NCBI GenBank assembly: GCA_035048495.1
Contig: CM068542.1
Coordinates: 40,019,109 to 40,083,108, forward strand
Direction: 5' to 3'
Source: Euptelea pleiosperma
Taxonomy: Eukaryota > Streptophyta > Magnoliopsida > Ranunculales > Eupteleaceae
Length of the DNA: 64,000 nucleotides
The notes beneath the pieces were generated by a model. The model ran no database searches. It had not been told where the DNA came from and saw only the letters and a list, made by a program, of their open reading frames with translations. The translations under genes were made by a program, and so were the position numbers. The stretch's first letter is position 1. Each line of letters starts with the position of its first letter. This document shows positions 36,001 to 46,856 of this stretch, in pieces.

Positions 36001-39000
36001 GCTGCCCCTAAAAGTTTGCTAGATGTACCAGTGTGCCAAGGTATGCCATCCTTACAGACAAACCTATTGGTGCCCTTTGTTTTCCTCTTAAAAACAATAT
36101 CAAATAAGGAAGCGGACCAATACCAGAGTTAATGAAGTCCAACCATAAAAGAATCCATATCGTCTGATGGCTTCTCCATCTGGGGACTTGTAGGTACTTG
36201 CCAACAAGCACAGGCTTCCAACAATTGACATTTCTACGGTCATCATGTATGAGGTGTGCTTCTTCACCTGCAACAGAAAGAGAACAGAAGTGAAAAAGGA
36301 AGAAAATTGACAAGGATATTACTTATCAAAAAAGTTGACAAGAATAGATAAAAAAAAACCCTTTGGAATGAAAGATGATAGAGGAGACTAACTAACCTGA
36401 GAAGCCCATTGACAGAGAGCAGAAGCCAGGCCTGAGAGTACAGAAGCAACCAATACAGGAATAATTCCATGAAACAAAATTTGATCAGGGTTACTGCCAC
36501 TAGAGCCTCTGCCAGAGCCTTCACCAATGCTTAGGAGAACAGCAGCAATTATCAATAATACAAGGGCCCCAATTTGCTGAACTGATTGCTTTTGCCTGCA
36601 GATTGAACCCAGAAAAATATAGGCAAGGGATTGTCAGAGACCCCAGTAATTCTCCAAACTTACCTGCCACAATAACCAATTAAAAGGTCTTGCATCAGGA
36701 AATATATGGTACCTGGCCAGATATGCCTAAGTCAGGAAACATATTTGCCGTTTTGCCTAGCTAAATATTCTTTCCCCTTTATCCCTTTAAGGTTGGTAGA
36801 AATGACAAGAGAAGTTTTAACACCAAGAAGTCTTGTATGACCCATGAGTATATAATAATCAATGCACTCAATAAGTTAAAAGGAGAAAGATGTGGACTTG
36901 AGATTTATCATCCTCAGCATCAGACGCTGCCCCTCCACCTTACATGTGGTCCACCAATTCATTGATCTGCACGGCTCCACCATGACCCTTGGATGGGGCA
37001 TAACCTAAAAAGTCTGACCAAGTGGACGCATCTTACAGTCTGAAGTATGAATTTTCTGGACAATTCTTCTCTCTCTCTAAGATTTAGCTCTACATGAAAA
37101 GTTACAATCCTCTTAGTCAATCTGAACTTTGGGCTATGCCCCATCCATGAGGTGGTCACTAAATGAATGGTCAAGATTGATGAGTTGGTGACCATTTGCA
37201 CAATATGGGGGGTAGGGTCCAGTGAGAGTGGTGGACCCTTTTCCATCATAAAATAGCTCTGGTCTGCTAGAACAAATGAGTGCACCAGACGACTCAAAAG
37301 ATATGCGAATTAATTAAGACAAGTTCCTGACTCTGCCTGTGACAATACTTTTGGGGACAAACAGACCGGTAAAACAACAGTAGCCACAGATACTATTCTC
37401 AATCAAAAAGGGTAAAATGTAAAACAATTTTTTTTACATTGTTTCAAAACACATTATAATAACAGGTACACAAGATCAGTTATAAGGCTGATAAAAATGA
37501 TTTTGCAAGAGCAAGTCTACTACGGAATGGAGTTTGAGAATAATGATTTATTCATGTCTAATATGTGTTATAAAATATTGTGTTTCTAGCAATATTCTTA
37601 CACCACGCTCCTCACCCACGCCATTTCAATCACAATTTTATCTGTTGAATCAACTAATGGTGATACATGTATCTCTATAGAAGGTTAGCTGTTACAATAC
37701 TATGGTTTTACCTTTTGTTATATTGAGCACTATATTTTAGTCATAATATCATGCTTTTCCCTTCCTCTATGACCTGGTTAGTAATAAAAATGCCTGTATC
37801 ACTGAGTACTTGCGGATGAAGGGGAACACTGTCTTGGAAACCGTGCTTCCGTAGGAACTTCAATGACTGGGAGTTGGAGAATGTGTCTGCATTCTAGTGG
37901 CAGGTTCATGATGTTCAGGTTCACTTTAATGAGGATGATAAAATATTATGGAAATGATAGGCATATTTTTGGTAAAATCTTTTTCCTCTGTGTTGATCAG
38001 TTGGCCCTTCCTCCTATCCAAACAATGGTGTTTGGAAAATGCTGGTCCCTTCTAAGGTGGTTTTTTTGTATGGACAGCCTCTTTGAACAAAATACTGACT
38101 ATGGACCACCTAATTAGTAGGGGAAAGATCACTCCAAACATGCCTTGCAAGGAGAGTGGAGAATCCATGGATCACTTACTAACCCATTGTGCCTTCTTGA
38201 AGAAGTTATGGAACGCCTTCTTTCAAACCTTCAAGATGGTTTGGGTCATGCCAAAGAATGTTCTAGCTCTTCTTTGGGGATGGAAGATAGATGCTTTTAA
38301 CATCAGAGGCTGTATAAGTTGGAGGTTATCCCCTTTCCTTCGTGCTAGAATATTTAGAAGGAACATAATAGCAAAAAATTTGATGATAAGTGTGCATTTC
38401 GGAGATAGTCTTTGATAAGACTAGGTCCACTATTATCAAATGGGTGTAGATTCTTAAGGAGTTCCACAGTATCTTTTTTTCCGATTTAAATCACAATTGG
38501 GAGGGATTAATTCAAGAAGTTGTGTAAATAGCTTCAGCTGTTTTTGCTTCTTTGTGTTTGCTTCCCTTGTTGAAGCTCCTTAAGTATCTTTTGTATCTTC
38601 CCCCTTCTTTTCTTTAATATACATCTTTACACTTATCAAAAAAAAAAAAAATCAATATAATTAATAGTACCTATATTCAACTTGCATTCTATTCTTCTAT
38701 GTAAGAACAAAAAAAAAGGAAAAATTGAAGGAAAACCAGATACAAGTTTCAAAAAATAATGAAGCTAATTCAACAATACAACTAAACTGCATTTAGAAGT
38801 ATCTGGTACTAATGTCTCTATCATATCATGTCGATACTAGTACACCCAGCATATAGAAGAATTTCGAGATAAAATTAAGAAGACTGTAAGAGACCAATAT
38901 ATATTTGTCATTAGAGGTACAAATGTAAAAATGCATCTGGATATAGGAATATACACATATATTATTTATATGAAATATCAGTAATAGCTGAAGGCAAGAG

Positions 39001-42000
39001 AAACAAAAGATAAATCAAGATACTTTCTAATTCTAATAATAGTTTTAGTGCATGCCTGACTTGTCAATTTTTCAAAAGAAAAAATAAAATGAAGTGACCT
39101 TGTTACAATGTTATTAGCTGAAAATAATGTGCAAGCTTCATCTACAATCTATTGCAATGACCTTCTACATACGTCCCACGCACTTGCCTACCAGATGCAC
39201 TATTGCAGCAAACGAACAACCTCACAATAGAAAAACAAATGCACATGTTCATGCATGAAACCTTGAAAATGAGCATTTGTGTTTGCTTATGCAAAAAAGA
39301 AAATAGGATAAGTCCCAATAAAATTCCTATACCATTTAGTAAATGGTATAGGCTATGAGTCGTTCCAACCCTAGTTAGCAATTCTGCGTACTCTACGCGT
39401 ATTATACCCGAATAGTAAGTTTTTTTTAGAAAACGTTTTAAACAACGTATACATTAAATTGTATGGATTATACTCCGTTTTTTCTCTACAACCGATTAAA
39501 ACACGTATTTCCGTTTTTTTCAATAATACTTCAACATGTGAGAAAAAGTCCATTGGCACATTCTTAGAGATCAATGTCTTGACTCTTTTTTTATCTGGAC
39601 GATCTTCGATCTCAGTTGAAAATCAGTCTGATTGGTGATTTTTAGTCATTGGATCTTTGTACCCACCCCAAAACAATGACCCAATCCCATGGTTGAAAAA
39701 TTAACCTATGAAAAAGACTAAAATGTGACGGATAAAAAGCACTAATCATACTAATGTTAGGTCCCTATGTCCACTTAGGGATGGGCATAACATCCATACT
39801 ATCAATGGTCTGTAAAAGTGTTCCATATGATAATTTTTTTGATCCAAGTGATTTTTATCCCGAACCTGACCGCACCTAAAAATAGACCATATATACATAT
39901 ATATACACGAATTTTTGATGCCGGACTCTTTATGCTAAATCGTATTATACACGAATTATTCTCGAACTATTTTTTTCTTGTTTCCCGTTTATTTGACCTT
40001 TTTTACCGTATTGCAAAATTTTCTAAACGGATTATATTCGTACTATTCCTGTCCCGAATTTTTTCCGTATGCCGAATTGCTAACTAGGGTTCCAACAAGT
40101 AAATGTGCTGTTGATCTAAGTGGTCTGACTAAAGTAACACCTCTTTGATGGACCATAACACAAACACCCTGAATTAAAGAGAATCCGTAAACAGAAAAGG
40201 AAAATGGATGAGCTCCTATAAGTCCAATACATTTAGCATAAAGTGCAGTTGGCTACAGGCTGCCAGACAAGTACATCTACTGATCCAATCAGTCTACTTA
40301 ACAATTTACATCTTTACAATTCACTTGTTAGATGAACCTCACCATCATATTAGTTGCTTGATTCTGGACAGTCATTAAAGCTATGTGCGCCAGATCACCA
40401 AAAAAATGTCCATGTTTGGACCAGAAGGATCATCCAGTTAGTGTGGTATTTGGCTAAGACTAATCCAAGGAGTGAAACACTGACTGGATAGTCGGGATTG
40501 ATAGCATAAATACTTATTAGATGGTCATTAGGGGGCTGTACATTTCCTAAATAGTATTAAGACTCTCAAACCATTTCTCAAGAATGTTAATGAAAGGCTA
40601 GTTTGCTACCGCCAAATGAGCTACAGTTATGAGCACATACCGCAATATAAGATAGGTAAACAAAGCTGTGAAGAATAGCTTTGTCTGGTTGAGCATTGAG
40701 AAAGTGAGGGAATCAAGATTCTTGTAAGAAATCTGCAATAAGCTATTCTGCAGTGCATAAATAGCTGCTGGAAGGCCTGATGCAGTCAAGGAACCAACCA
40801 AAGTCCACTCGTTGTATAGCCTCTTCAAACTGCCTTCTTTTGCTATGAGAATTAGGGCACAGATAACCTGTGATTGGAAATAAGTAAAAATAATATGTTT
40901 GAAATAAATGAAGTCATGAATTGAGAAAGAAGTATGTCTAGTTCGGGAGTCACCTTTACTAACTCGCATGCAAGAACAGATGAAGTCACAATCACTTCTC
41001 GTCTGTAGCAAGAATTAATCTGGTTAATGGTTAGCATTTTATAGGGCCATGTAATTTTGTTGAAATTTGACTCTATCCAATTTTAGAGTTATCCAATTTA
41101 GAGTCTCTAAATTTAGAAACTCTAAGGATTTAATTTTCTAAAAAGGGAAAATGCCCAGATTTTAAAAATTCAAAATTTGAAAAATATGCCAAAATGAAAC
41201 AAATAACCAATATAGTGATCTAACTAGAAATAGAAGAATTGAAATCTAACCCTAATAAATATTTTTTTCCAAGCATAAACAATTATTACTGCATTGAGAA
41301 ATGGAAACACGAAAAAAGTAAAGAAGCACGAGCAACTAGAGAGCATCTGTACAATATTGTATTAGAAATGAAAAATGTGTTTTATTTATATGATCAACTA
41401 GTTTAAAATTTTGCTAACAAAAACTTAAATTTTTAAATGCTACCTAGACTTATGTACAAATTAATACAAGTTCGATGGCTTAAGAAGTGAAATTGATAGA
41501 CCACCACAGATAAGAGGGTTTTCTTGAAGCCTGACCAGGAGCAAAGCGAGATCCCAAAGAGATTGAAATCCTTTGCTTATAAAGGTTTAAAGTTGTTAAA
41601 TCTTTCGCTCTCATTAGAAAGCCAAAATTTGCTTCCAACTAAAACTCTTACATTATGGTTTCTATAAATGCAGTCACATCTAACGATACCTAACGGCGGC
41701 AAATAGAAATTTGGAGAGAATACTTTCTTAGTTGACAATGACAATAAAACACCCGCCTCGTTTTACCGAAATTACCAGTTTTCAAAAACATTAGAAAATT
41801 AAAATTCCATCCAATTCCCTAATCATGAATTGTCTATTACCATTTAATGCACTCATTCAAGACCCAAACCATGATTCATTCTTCACGGGCTCAGGTTCAA
41901 GACCCCGTTTACACATACAACTTGTTGAGTCAACTCCGACGAGTTGAAACCAAATAGCTGATTTTTTAAACTGCAACCCACGTAGTCCCCTCTATCGTCT

Positions 42001-42341
42001 GTAGAAATGTTCGCCTATAAAACAAAAAACCTACCTCCAATTTCGAATTCAAACTATGAAACATTGACCAATCTATCAAACAGAAATCCGATAAACTACA
42101 GTAAGACTGCATTGTGAGACGAAAACAACATCATTTTGGCGTACAATTGGATATAATTGCAGTGTTTGAGTGGTCGAAGAAATAGAGAACTACATTAAGA
42201 GAGACGAAAATACCTGACAAAACGTTTCGCAAGCAACGGCTGTGCACCGTATTGCAGGGTGAGTAGAACCAGATAAAACCAAACCCTTCTGCCCACTCTC
42301 GGGGAACTCGGCGGCGGTCCTTTACGCTTGATCACCGCCAT
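30027..42341 (-). CDS. ROCK1: ROCK1-type UDP-N-acetylhexosamine/nucleotide-sugar transporter
   Basis: Multi-pass nucleotide-sugar transporter of the ER/Golgi. The Arabidopsis ROCK1 protein moves UDP-GlcNAc and UDP-GalNAc and influences cytokinin responses. Exons: 42341-42214, 41002-40954, 40867-40641, 36595-36397, 36267-36124, 30680-30606 and 30188-30027; 984 bases, 327 aa plus stop, the usual family length. Recognisable blocks are YGAQPLLAKRF in exon 1, VTSSVLACELVK in exon 2, EWTLVGSLTASGLPAAIYALQ in exons 2-3, SVQQIGALVLL in exon 4, VEMSIVGSLCLLAS in exon 5, NAVGGILVGLVTAHAGGVRK in exon 6 and GFVIVSALLVTALLQ in exon 7. The C-terminus ends KKKES, so lysines sit at -3 and -4, the dilysine pattern of ER retrieval. 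Intron 6 has a GC donor (AAG|GCAAGT), the rest GT-AG. Introns 3 (4.0 kb) and 5 (5.4 kb) hold transposons. Related NSTs could share the fold, but identity to the ROCK1 clade is clear by eye. Confidence 0.93.
31102..31470 (-). repeat. 3' LTR of the non-autonomous element
   Basis: 369 bp. Shares with the right LTR the words GCAAGCTCTCAACTCTCT, CACTTCTCAAAATTCCCTAC and the end TTCACATCA. Confidence 0.88.
33117..34822 (-). repeat. 5' LTR of the non-autonomous element, split by a 1.3 kb insertion
   Basis: The LTR parts are 33117-33223 and 34568-34822; together they match 31102-31470. Confidence 0.85.
33224..34567. mobile_element. hAT-like insertion inside the LTR
   Basis: Ends AAGGAAAGAACTTTCG and, inverted at the right, AAGGAAATAAATTTCGCG. 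Both ends are rich in GGAAATATTTCG. Flanks GATTGGGA (33216-33223) and GGTTGGAA (34568-34575) match 6 of 8. No transposase is seen. Confidence 0.6.
34949..35324. mobile_element. PIF/Harbinger-like MITE
   Basis: Terminal repeats AAGCATCTCCAACC and, inverted at the right, GAGCATCTCCAACC, a known MITE terminus. TTA lies beside both ends (34946-34948, 35325-35327), allowing one extra base on the left. Interior words such as TTCAAATTTGAAG recur in both halves. Confidence 0.75.
35328..36123. other. ROCK1 intron 5, unassigned stretch
   Basis: No gene or element is identified. 35740-35900 (TATGCATGGCA, GATTGGATGATTGTAACC) resembles 30440-30530 (GACTGGATGATTATCC, TATGCATGGCA) and may be an old shared repeat. 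Confidence 0.4.
36931..37240. mobile_element. Foldback MITE in ROCK1 intron 3
   Basis: The left arm (GGTCCACCAATTCATTGATC ... GGATGGGGCATAACC) pairs with the right arm read inversely (GGTCACCAACTCATCAATCT ... GGATGGGGCATAGCC). Ends are imprecise and no target duplication was found. It is not the same family as 26135-26542. Confidence 0.65.
37810..38652 (+). mobile_element. 5'-truncated L1-like LINE with A-tail
   Basis: Plus strand shows the LINE C-terminal region with a zf-RVT-like motif (38083-38415: [34 protein letters not shown]). It ends ACACTTATC followed by A13 (38640-38652), the same 3' end as the LINE at 55830-56551. Confidence 0.8.
39370..40088. mobile_element. hAT element in ROCK1 intron 3 with nested foldback core
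   Basis: Ends CCTAGTTAGCAATTC and, inverted at the right, CCTAGTTAGCAATTCGGC. Perfect 8-bp target duplication GTTCCAAC (39362-39369, 40089-40096). 719 bp, no transposase. 39549-39831 is a diverged copy of the foldback core (GAAAATCAGTCTGATTGGTG ... GGGATGGGCATAACATCC). Confidence 0.88.
41003..42213 (-). other. ROCK1 intron 1, unassigned
   Basis: AT-rich intron with intact donor CAG|GTATTT and acceptor TACAG. I see no transposon or RNA gene in it. Confidence 0.5.
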
Positions 42342-42475
42342 TAATGGCGAGAAAGAGTAGGTTAGGGTTTCTCGTTCCTTGTTGCAGGATCAGCAGAACA
42401 GGTTAAATGCTTTGAAGGAGAAAGGCTGACAGGCTATTACTTATTACCAACGGCCCCACAGCGGGAAACTTGTTT

Positions 42476-42831
42476 GCTCCAGCGGAGTTTTGCTCCAGCT
42501 TGATTACCAAGGCTACGTGTCAGGCATTTTTTGGGCCCACTGATCGCAGGGATGTTTAGCTCAACCCTTGGTGGGTATACCATATACGCACCAAAAATAC
42601 CCTTATTGGTTATCACTCGCCATTGGATTTAGTATTTTAAAAAGTGATTATAGCCGTCTGATTCAAACATGTTTTTGGGATACTATATCCAATGGCTATA
42701 AATCATTAATCAAGCTTATTTTTGTTGTGTATATCCACCAAGGGGTGAACTGAACATCCATGCCGTCAGTGGGCCTAGTAAAATGCGTTAGGTAGGACCA
42801 CTGATCGAATGGAGCAAAACCTCGCTGGAGG
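42476..42831. mobile_element. Foldback MITE, GCTCCAGCG-end type, upstream of ROCK1
   Basis: The left end GCTCCAGCGGAGTTTTGCTC pairs with the inverted right end CCTCCAGCGAGGTTTTGCTC. Inside are the paired GGGCCCACTGATCGCAGGGA and inverted GGCCCACTGACGGCATGG, then core words. It begins 135 bp upstream of the ROCK1 start codon. Confidence 0.8.
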
Positions 42832-42976
42832 AAAAAAAAAAATTCCAACACAGTGGTGTTGGATAACTTACTTTATATTGGATAACTTACTTTATGGACA
42901 TGCACAAGGCAGGGATCTCTACCATTTTCCTCATCTTTCATACTTTCTTCTTTTTTGGGTTTTTTTATAGGAAAAA

Positions 42977-43291
42977 GATGTAACAAGGGATGCTTGAAAC
43001 TAACTGTTCATTTGCGGAAGCGGCATTTTTAGTAGTCACCTCTGCCATCTGGGCCCACTGACCCTACGAATGTTTATCCCATCCCTTGGTGGATACACTT
43101 TTTTGAATGCAACCATTTTTTGAGTACTAAAACCAACGGCTAAAAATCATTAAACAAGCTGATTTTTTGTATGAATGTCTATTAAGGGGTGGGCTAAACA
43201 TCCATACGGTCAGTGGGCTCAGATGGCAGTGGCAACTACCAAAAATGCCTCTTCCGCAAATGAAAAGATCTCAGGTATACCTTGTTACATC
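42977..43291. mobile_element. Foldback MITE, GATGTAACAAG-end type
   Basis: GATGTAACAAGG at both ends, then paired TCATTTGCGGAAG, GGCATTTTTAGTAGT, CTGCCATCTGGGCCCACTGA and core words (AATCATTAAACAAGCTGATT). Arms exceed 90 bp. No flanking duplication found. Confidence 0.85.
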
Positions 43292-43565
43292 ACGACCCTT
43301 TTTTTTTTTTTTTTGCGGTTGAAAGGGATCCACCACATTGTGGGTCCAATGTAACAAACAAATTATGACAAAAACCAGCCTGAGTGGCTCCATTACCGTT
43401 CGATCTATCACAATTTATGCCATGGTTTCTGGACCATTTATGAACCCCTGCTTACCATGAGATTGCTTTATGAAAACCTTTATTTTAACCGGAACAACAA
43501 TTTAAGTGAAAGAAAAATCTAAAGAGTAGAGCTTGTAATAAGCAAAACAGAGTAAAACTTTGCGG

Positions 43566-43846
43566 ACTGCAGCCTATGTGATCCACGTGGCGCATTTTTA
43601 GAGGATGCTGATTGTATGGATGTTTGGCCAATCCCTAGGTGGATGTTTGGATTGAAGTCTTTTAATGGGTTGATTTTAACTGTAGGAATTTGAGCATTAT
43701 TGACCATTATTTGGGTACAAAGATCCAAAGGCTTTAAATCACTAATCAAGCTGATTTTTGGTTTGTAGGTCCAGCTAGGGATTGGCCAAACATCCATACG
43801 GTCAGCGTCTTCTAAGAGTGTCAACGTGGCTCATATTGACTGCAGT
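43566..43846. mobile_element. Foldback MITE, ACTGCAG-end type
   Basis: ACTGCAGCCTATGTGATCCA pairs with inverted ACTGCAGTCAATATGAGCCA. The arms continue through GTATGGATGTTTGGCCAATC to the shared core (CAAGCTGATTTTTGGTTTGT). The G-box core CCACGTGG is at 43583-43590. No flanking duplication found. Confidence 0.85.
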
Positions 43847-43849
43847 TAG

Positions 43850-45004
43850 CTAAATTTTATACAGCAAAAGCCCACTTTCCAATCTAAGATTCTAGGACAG
43901 TGTTCTTTGGGGATCTGGACCAGATCCATTGAGAGCCCTAGTACTAGCATCCCTAGGTGGATGCCATCCTTGGTCGAGACCACTGATGGTCAAGATTCAC
44001 ATCACAAGCTAAAAGACCATCCACTGGTTATGATTGGGCTTGTTACTGGTAAGGGCTTAAAGTGAAAGTAGTAGAAAATACAGGTGTTGACAACCACTTT
44101 ACTCTGAAAGCTTAAGCTGTTAGAGTGAGGCGTAACTATGTATATCAAAGGGTTCACAAGTCTAACAGAGGGAGAGTGATGGTCAAACAATACACTCCAA
44201 TAACACACCCTTTGAGCACTTTGCGGAGACTTGAACTTGTGAGATATCGAGACCTCCTGCTCTGATATCATGTTGAACAACCATTTACCCCAAAAGATCG
44301 ACCTGTTGGAGAAAGACGAACAACAATGTATACCAACAAGTCATTAGGCAACAACATATGCGCAGGAACACAAAATCCGCTAGCACGCCCCTCAGCAGGA
44401 TTACACTCCACTAGTCCACTGAAATACATTATAATAAGGTGTGTAAGATGCATCATATCATTATTGGGGCATCTCATCACAGATTCTCTAGGTTGCCACC
44501 AGTTGTCAAGATTCAGAGGATTATGATAATATCTTAGATTAGATTTGGTAGATTAGTTTCTATCTTTGGTTGCATGCAGTTCTATATAAACCCTTTGTTA
44601 GTCAATGTGATGCATCCGGGTTTTATCAATAAATCAAAACTTCTTCAACATGACAATAATTATAATCTCATTTGGCCTCCACACTGGTCAGGATGTAGTA
44701 CCATTTTTTTGTTTTGGTATAATTCGGGACATATTACCATTAAAGACAGCTTATAATGCCTCCCCATGTCATCAATAGATGTCCTTTTTAGGATGAGGAA
44801 AATTCGAAAAAAATTGGTACGCTTGTATGCATCTAGAGTACGCAAATGTGCCCAGGGGGTGACAAGTAACAACCTTAATCCAATGTTTCCTCAACCTCTC
44901 TACTTAACTAGGGATAACCAGGGGTTTGGTTGTTACATGTCACTTTCTGGCCGTATTTGCATATTCTAAAGTATGCAACTGTTTGCATACTAATTTTTTT
45001 GGAA
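43850..45004. other. Intergenic, nothing recognised
   Basis: AT-rich DNA between ROCK1 and the asparagine synthetase gene. Short frames occur, but none has a protein signature. Confidence 0.5.
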
Positions 45005-45110
45005 AAACCAATTGAAATGGTCTGGACATGCACACGAAAACCAATAATAGCACCAATGAAGAAGAGTGGTTTGGTACAAGTTGAAGGTCATAAAAGGTAA
45101 AAAATCGAAA
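45005..45110 (+). mobile_element. RTE-type LINE remnant
   Basis: GAAATGGTCTGGACATGCAC and, further on, GGTACAAGTTGAAGGTCATA correspond to RWFGHVH...GLVQVEGHK, also found inverted at 51890-52190. Confidence 0.5.
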
Positions 45111-45404
45111 ATGATGGAACAAGATAATAAGAAAATGTAACTGGTTAACTTAACGTTGATTTCAGATTTCACAAAAAAAAAAAAAAAAAAACCTTGACGT
45201 TGTGTTTAGTTCACAGGAATTGGTTTTTAAAGAGAAAAATATTTTTTATATATTTTAGAATCATTTTTTTTTTCAATTGTTTGGATGGGTTACATGGGTA
45301 CAAGGAAAACCAAAGGCAACATATCAGTGCATATCCATCCCGTATCTACACACGGAAGCATAGCATCAAATCACTATGAATTTTAGTCACTGAATACTCG
45401 TTGG

Positions 45405-45690
45405 TCACAGGAATAAAATTTGCTCCTACCGGGTAGGAGCAAACTTTGATCCTACCCCTTGCAAAAGTGCCATGTGGCCCTTTGATGTTTATCTCACCTC
45501 TTGGGGGACCTACAATAAAAATCAGCCTGATTGGGGGTTTCTAGCCATTGGCATCAAACATTCTTTAATCAGTGATTTGTAGTCAGTGGATTCAAGAATT
45601 TTTAAAGGTACTAAGAATTGGTATGTAGGTCCATCAGGGGTGAGCCAAACGTTTATGGGTCATTGAGCCCAAAAGAGTTGCCTACTGGTC
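45405..45690. mobile_element. Diverged foldback MITE copy
   Basis: Contains AAAAATCAGCCTGATTGGGG, the inverted TTGGTATGTAGGTCCATCAG and GAGCCAAACGTTTATGGGTC. The left end includes the perfect inverted repeat 45419-45443. Confidence 0.6.
45419..45443. repeat. Perfect 12-bp inverted repeat with 1-base spacer
   Basis: TTTGCTCCTACC (45419-45430), one G, then GGTAGGAGCAAA (45432-45443). Confidence 0.95.
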
Positions 45691-45839
45691 CCTCTAACAT
45701 ACTCAATTCATTAAATGAATTACCTAAGGAAACTTCACTAAACGCCCCTTCATAAACACAAACTCACATTTCATGTCATCATTTTTTATTTTCAATATAA
45801 CCACTTGATGTCTTCTTAATTACTTCTCATGCCATTCCA

Positions 45840-45990
45840 AAAATCAACATGATTAGTGATTTTAATCAAGCTAATCTTTTGCATGTAAGTCTACATAAGG
45901 ATGGGCATGTAAGTCTACATAAGGATGGGCCAAACATCCACGCAGTCATGGTCTCTAATAGTGTACCACTTCTTCCAAAGACACTCTTAC
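45840..45990. mobile_element. Foldback MITE fragment with short tandem duplication
   Basis: AAAATCAACATGATTAGTGA and CCAAACATCCACGCAGTCAT match the family. The 25-bp unit beginning GCATGTAAGTCTACATAAGG is repeated in tandem at about 45880-45930. Confidence 0.6.
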
Positions 45991-46856
45991 AATCAATCAT
46001 GTGCGTTAGGTGAGGATTTCGTAAGGTGTCATTCCCCCTAATATAATTAATGAAATATATGCAGTTTGTTGTTATGTTGCTTCGCTTATCAAAACAAATG
46101 TCAAGTTGGTTCAAAAACTTGACCTACGGATTTGCATCTAATAGGGCCTACTAGTGGATCGGTTTTGATCCAACACAAATATGATCCATAGACACCCTAC
46201 ATACGGCCTATAGACTAACTGTAAAGTGTAAACACATGAAGCGAATATTGAGGCTGCACTTAGTTTGGTGGTTCCCATGATAAAACACATGGACCCTTTG
46301 CTAATCCCCCTTAGCTGTATAAGAAAACCCAACAGTGCAGAGATCTTCTCTCTTCTTACTGTGGAGAAAGCTATTCACTAATTTAGATCATTAGCTGTAG
46401 AGAAAATTTGGAGAATTGCCAAATAAAGAAATCCAAGTCTATTATGCAAGTGTTGATATTTAGCGACATGTATCTACATATACACGTACAAGCACATATC
46501 AATCCAGTTTGTTCGCCTCATGGAACTTCTGCCGGTCTTTAATGCTGAACCAGATAGAATGGGAGCTTATCTAAATAACTTCCCCCGGCTTTGTTATCAC
46601 AATCATATGTTCAAAAAAAATTATCAACAAACATGGTTGAATAGTGTGCGCAGTTATAATTTTATAGTAGAAGCTCAATGAAAACAAAGGTTTGAAAGGA
46701 AGCAGCATTCTATTGCATTCTCCTAAAAACAATGTACAAAAAGATCATTTCTGAAGGGTAAGATTCAGAAATATGTTGAATAAATGAGAACCTAAACATA
46801 GTAATGAAAATACTATAAGTTTCATGCGACGAATGAGAGTTGCATAGAATCCTCAG
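45991..46856. other. Intergenic DNA and presumed 3' UTR of the asparagine synthetase gene
   Basis: No element or coding signature is recognised. The last few hundred bases before 46857 would include the 3' UTR. No polyadenylation site is assigned. Confidence 0.4.

Noticed and set aside
43566..43846. 9-bp target duplications for the other foldback copies
   Set aside because: Flanks of 28704, 42977 and 43566 were compared directly and do not match convincingly (6 of 9 at best), so the Mutator assignment rests on the 26135 copy only.
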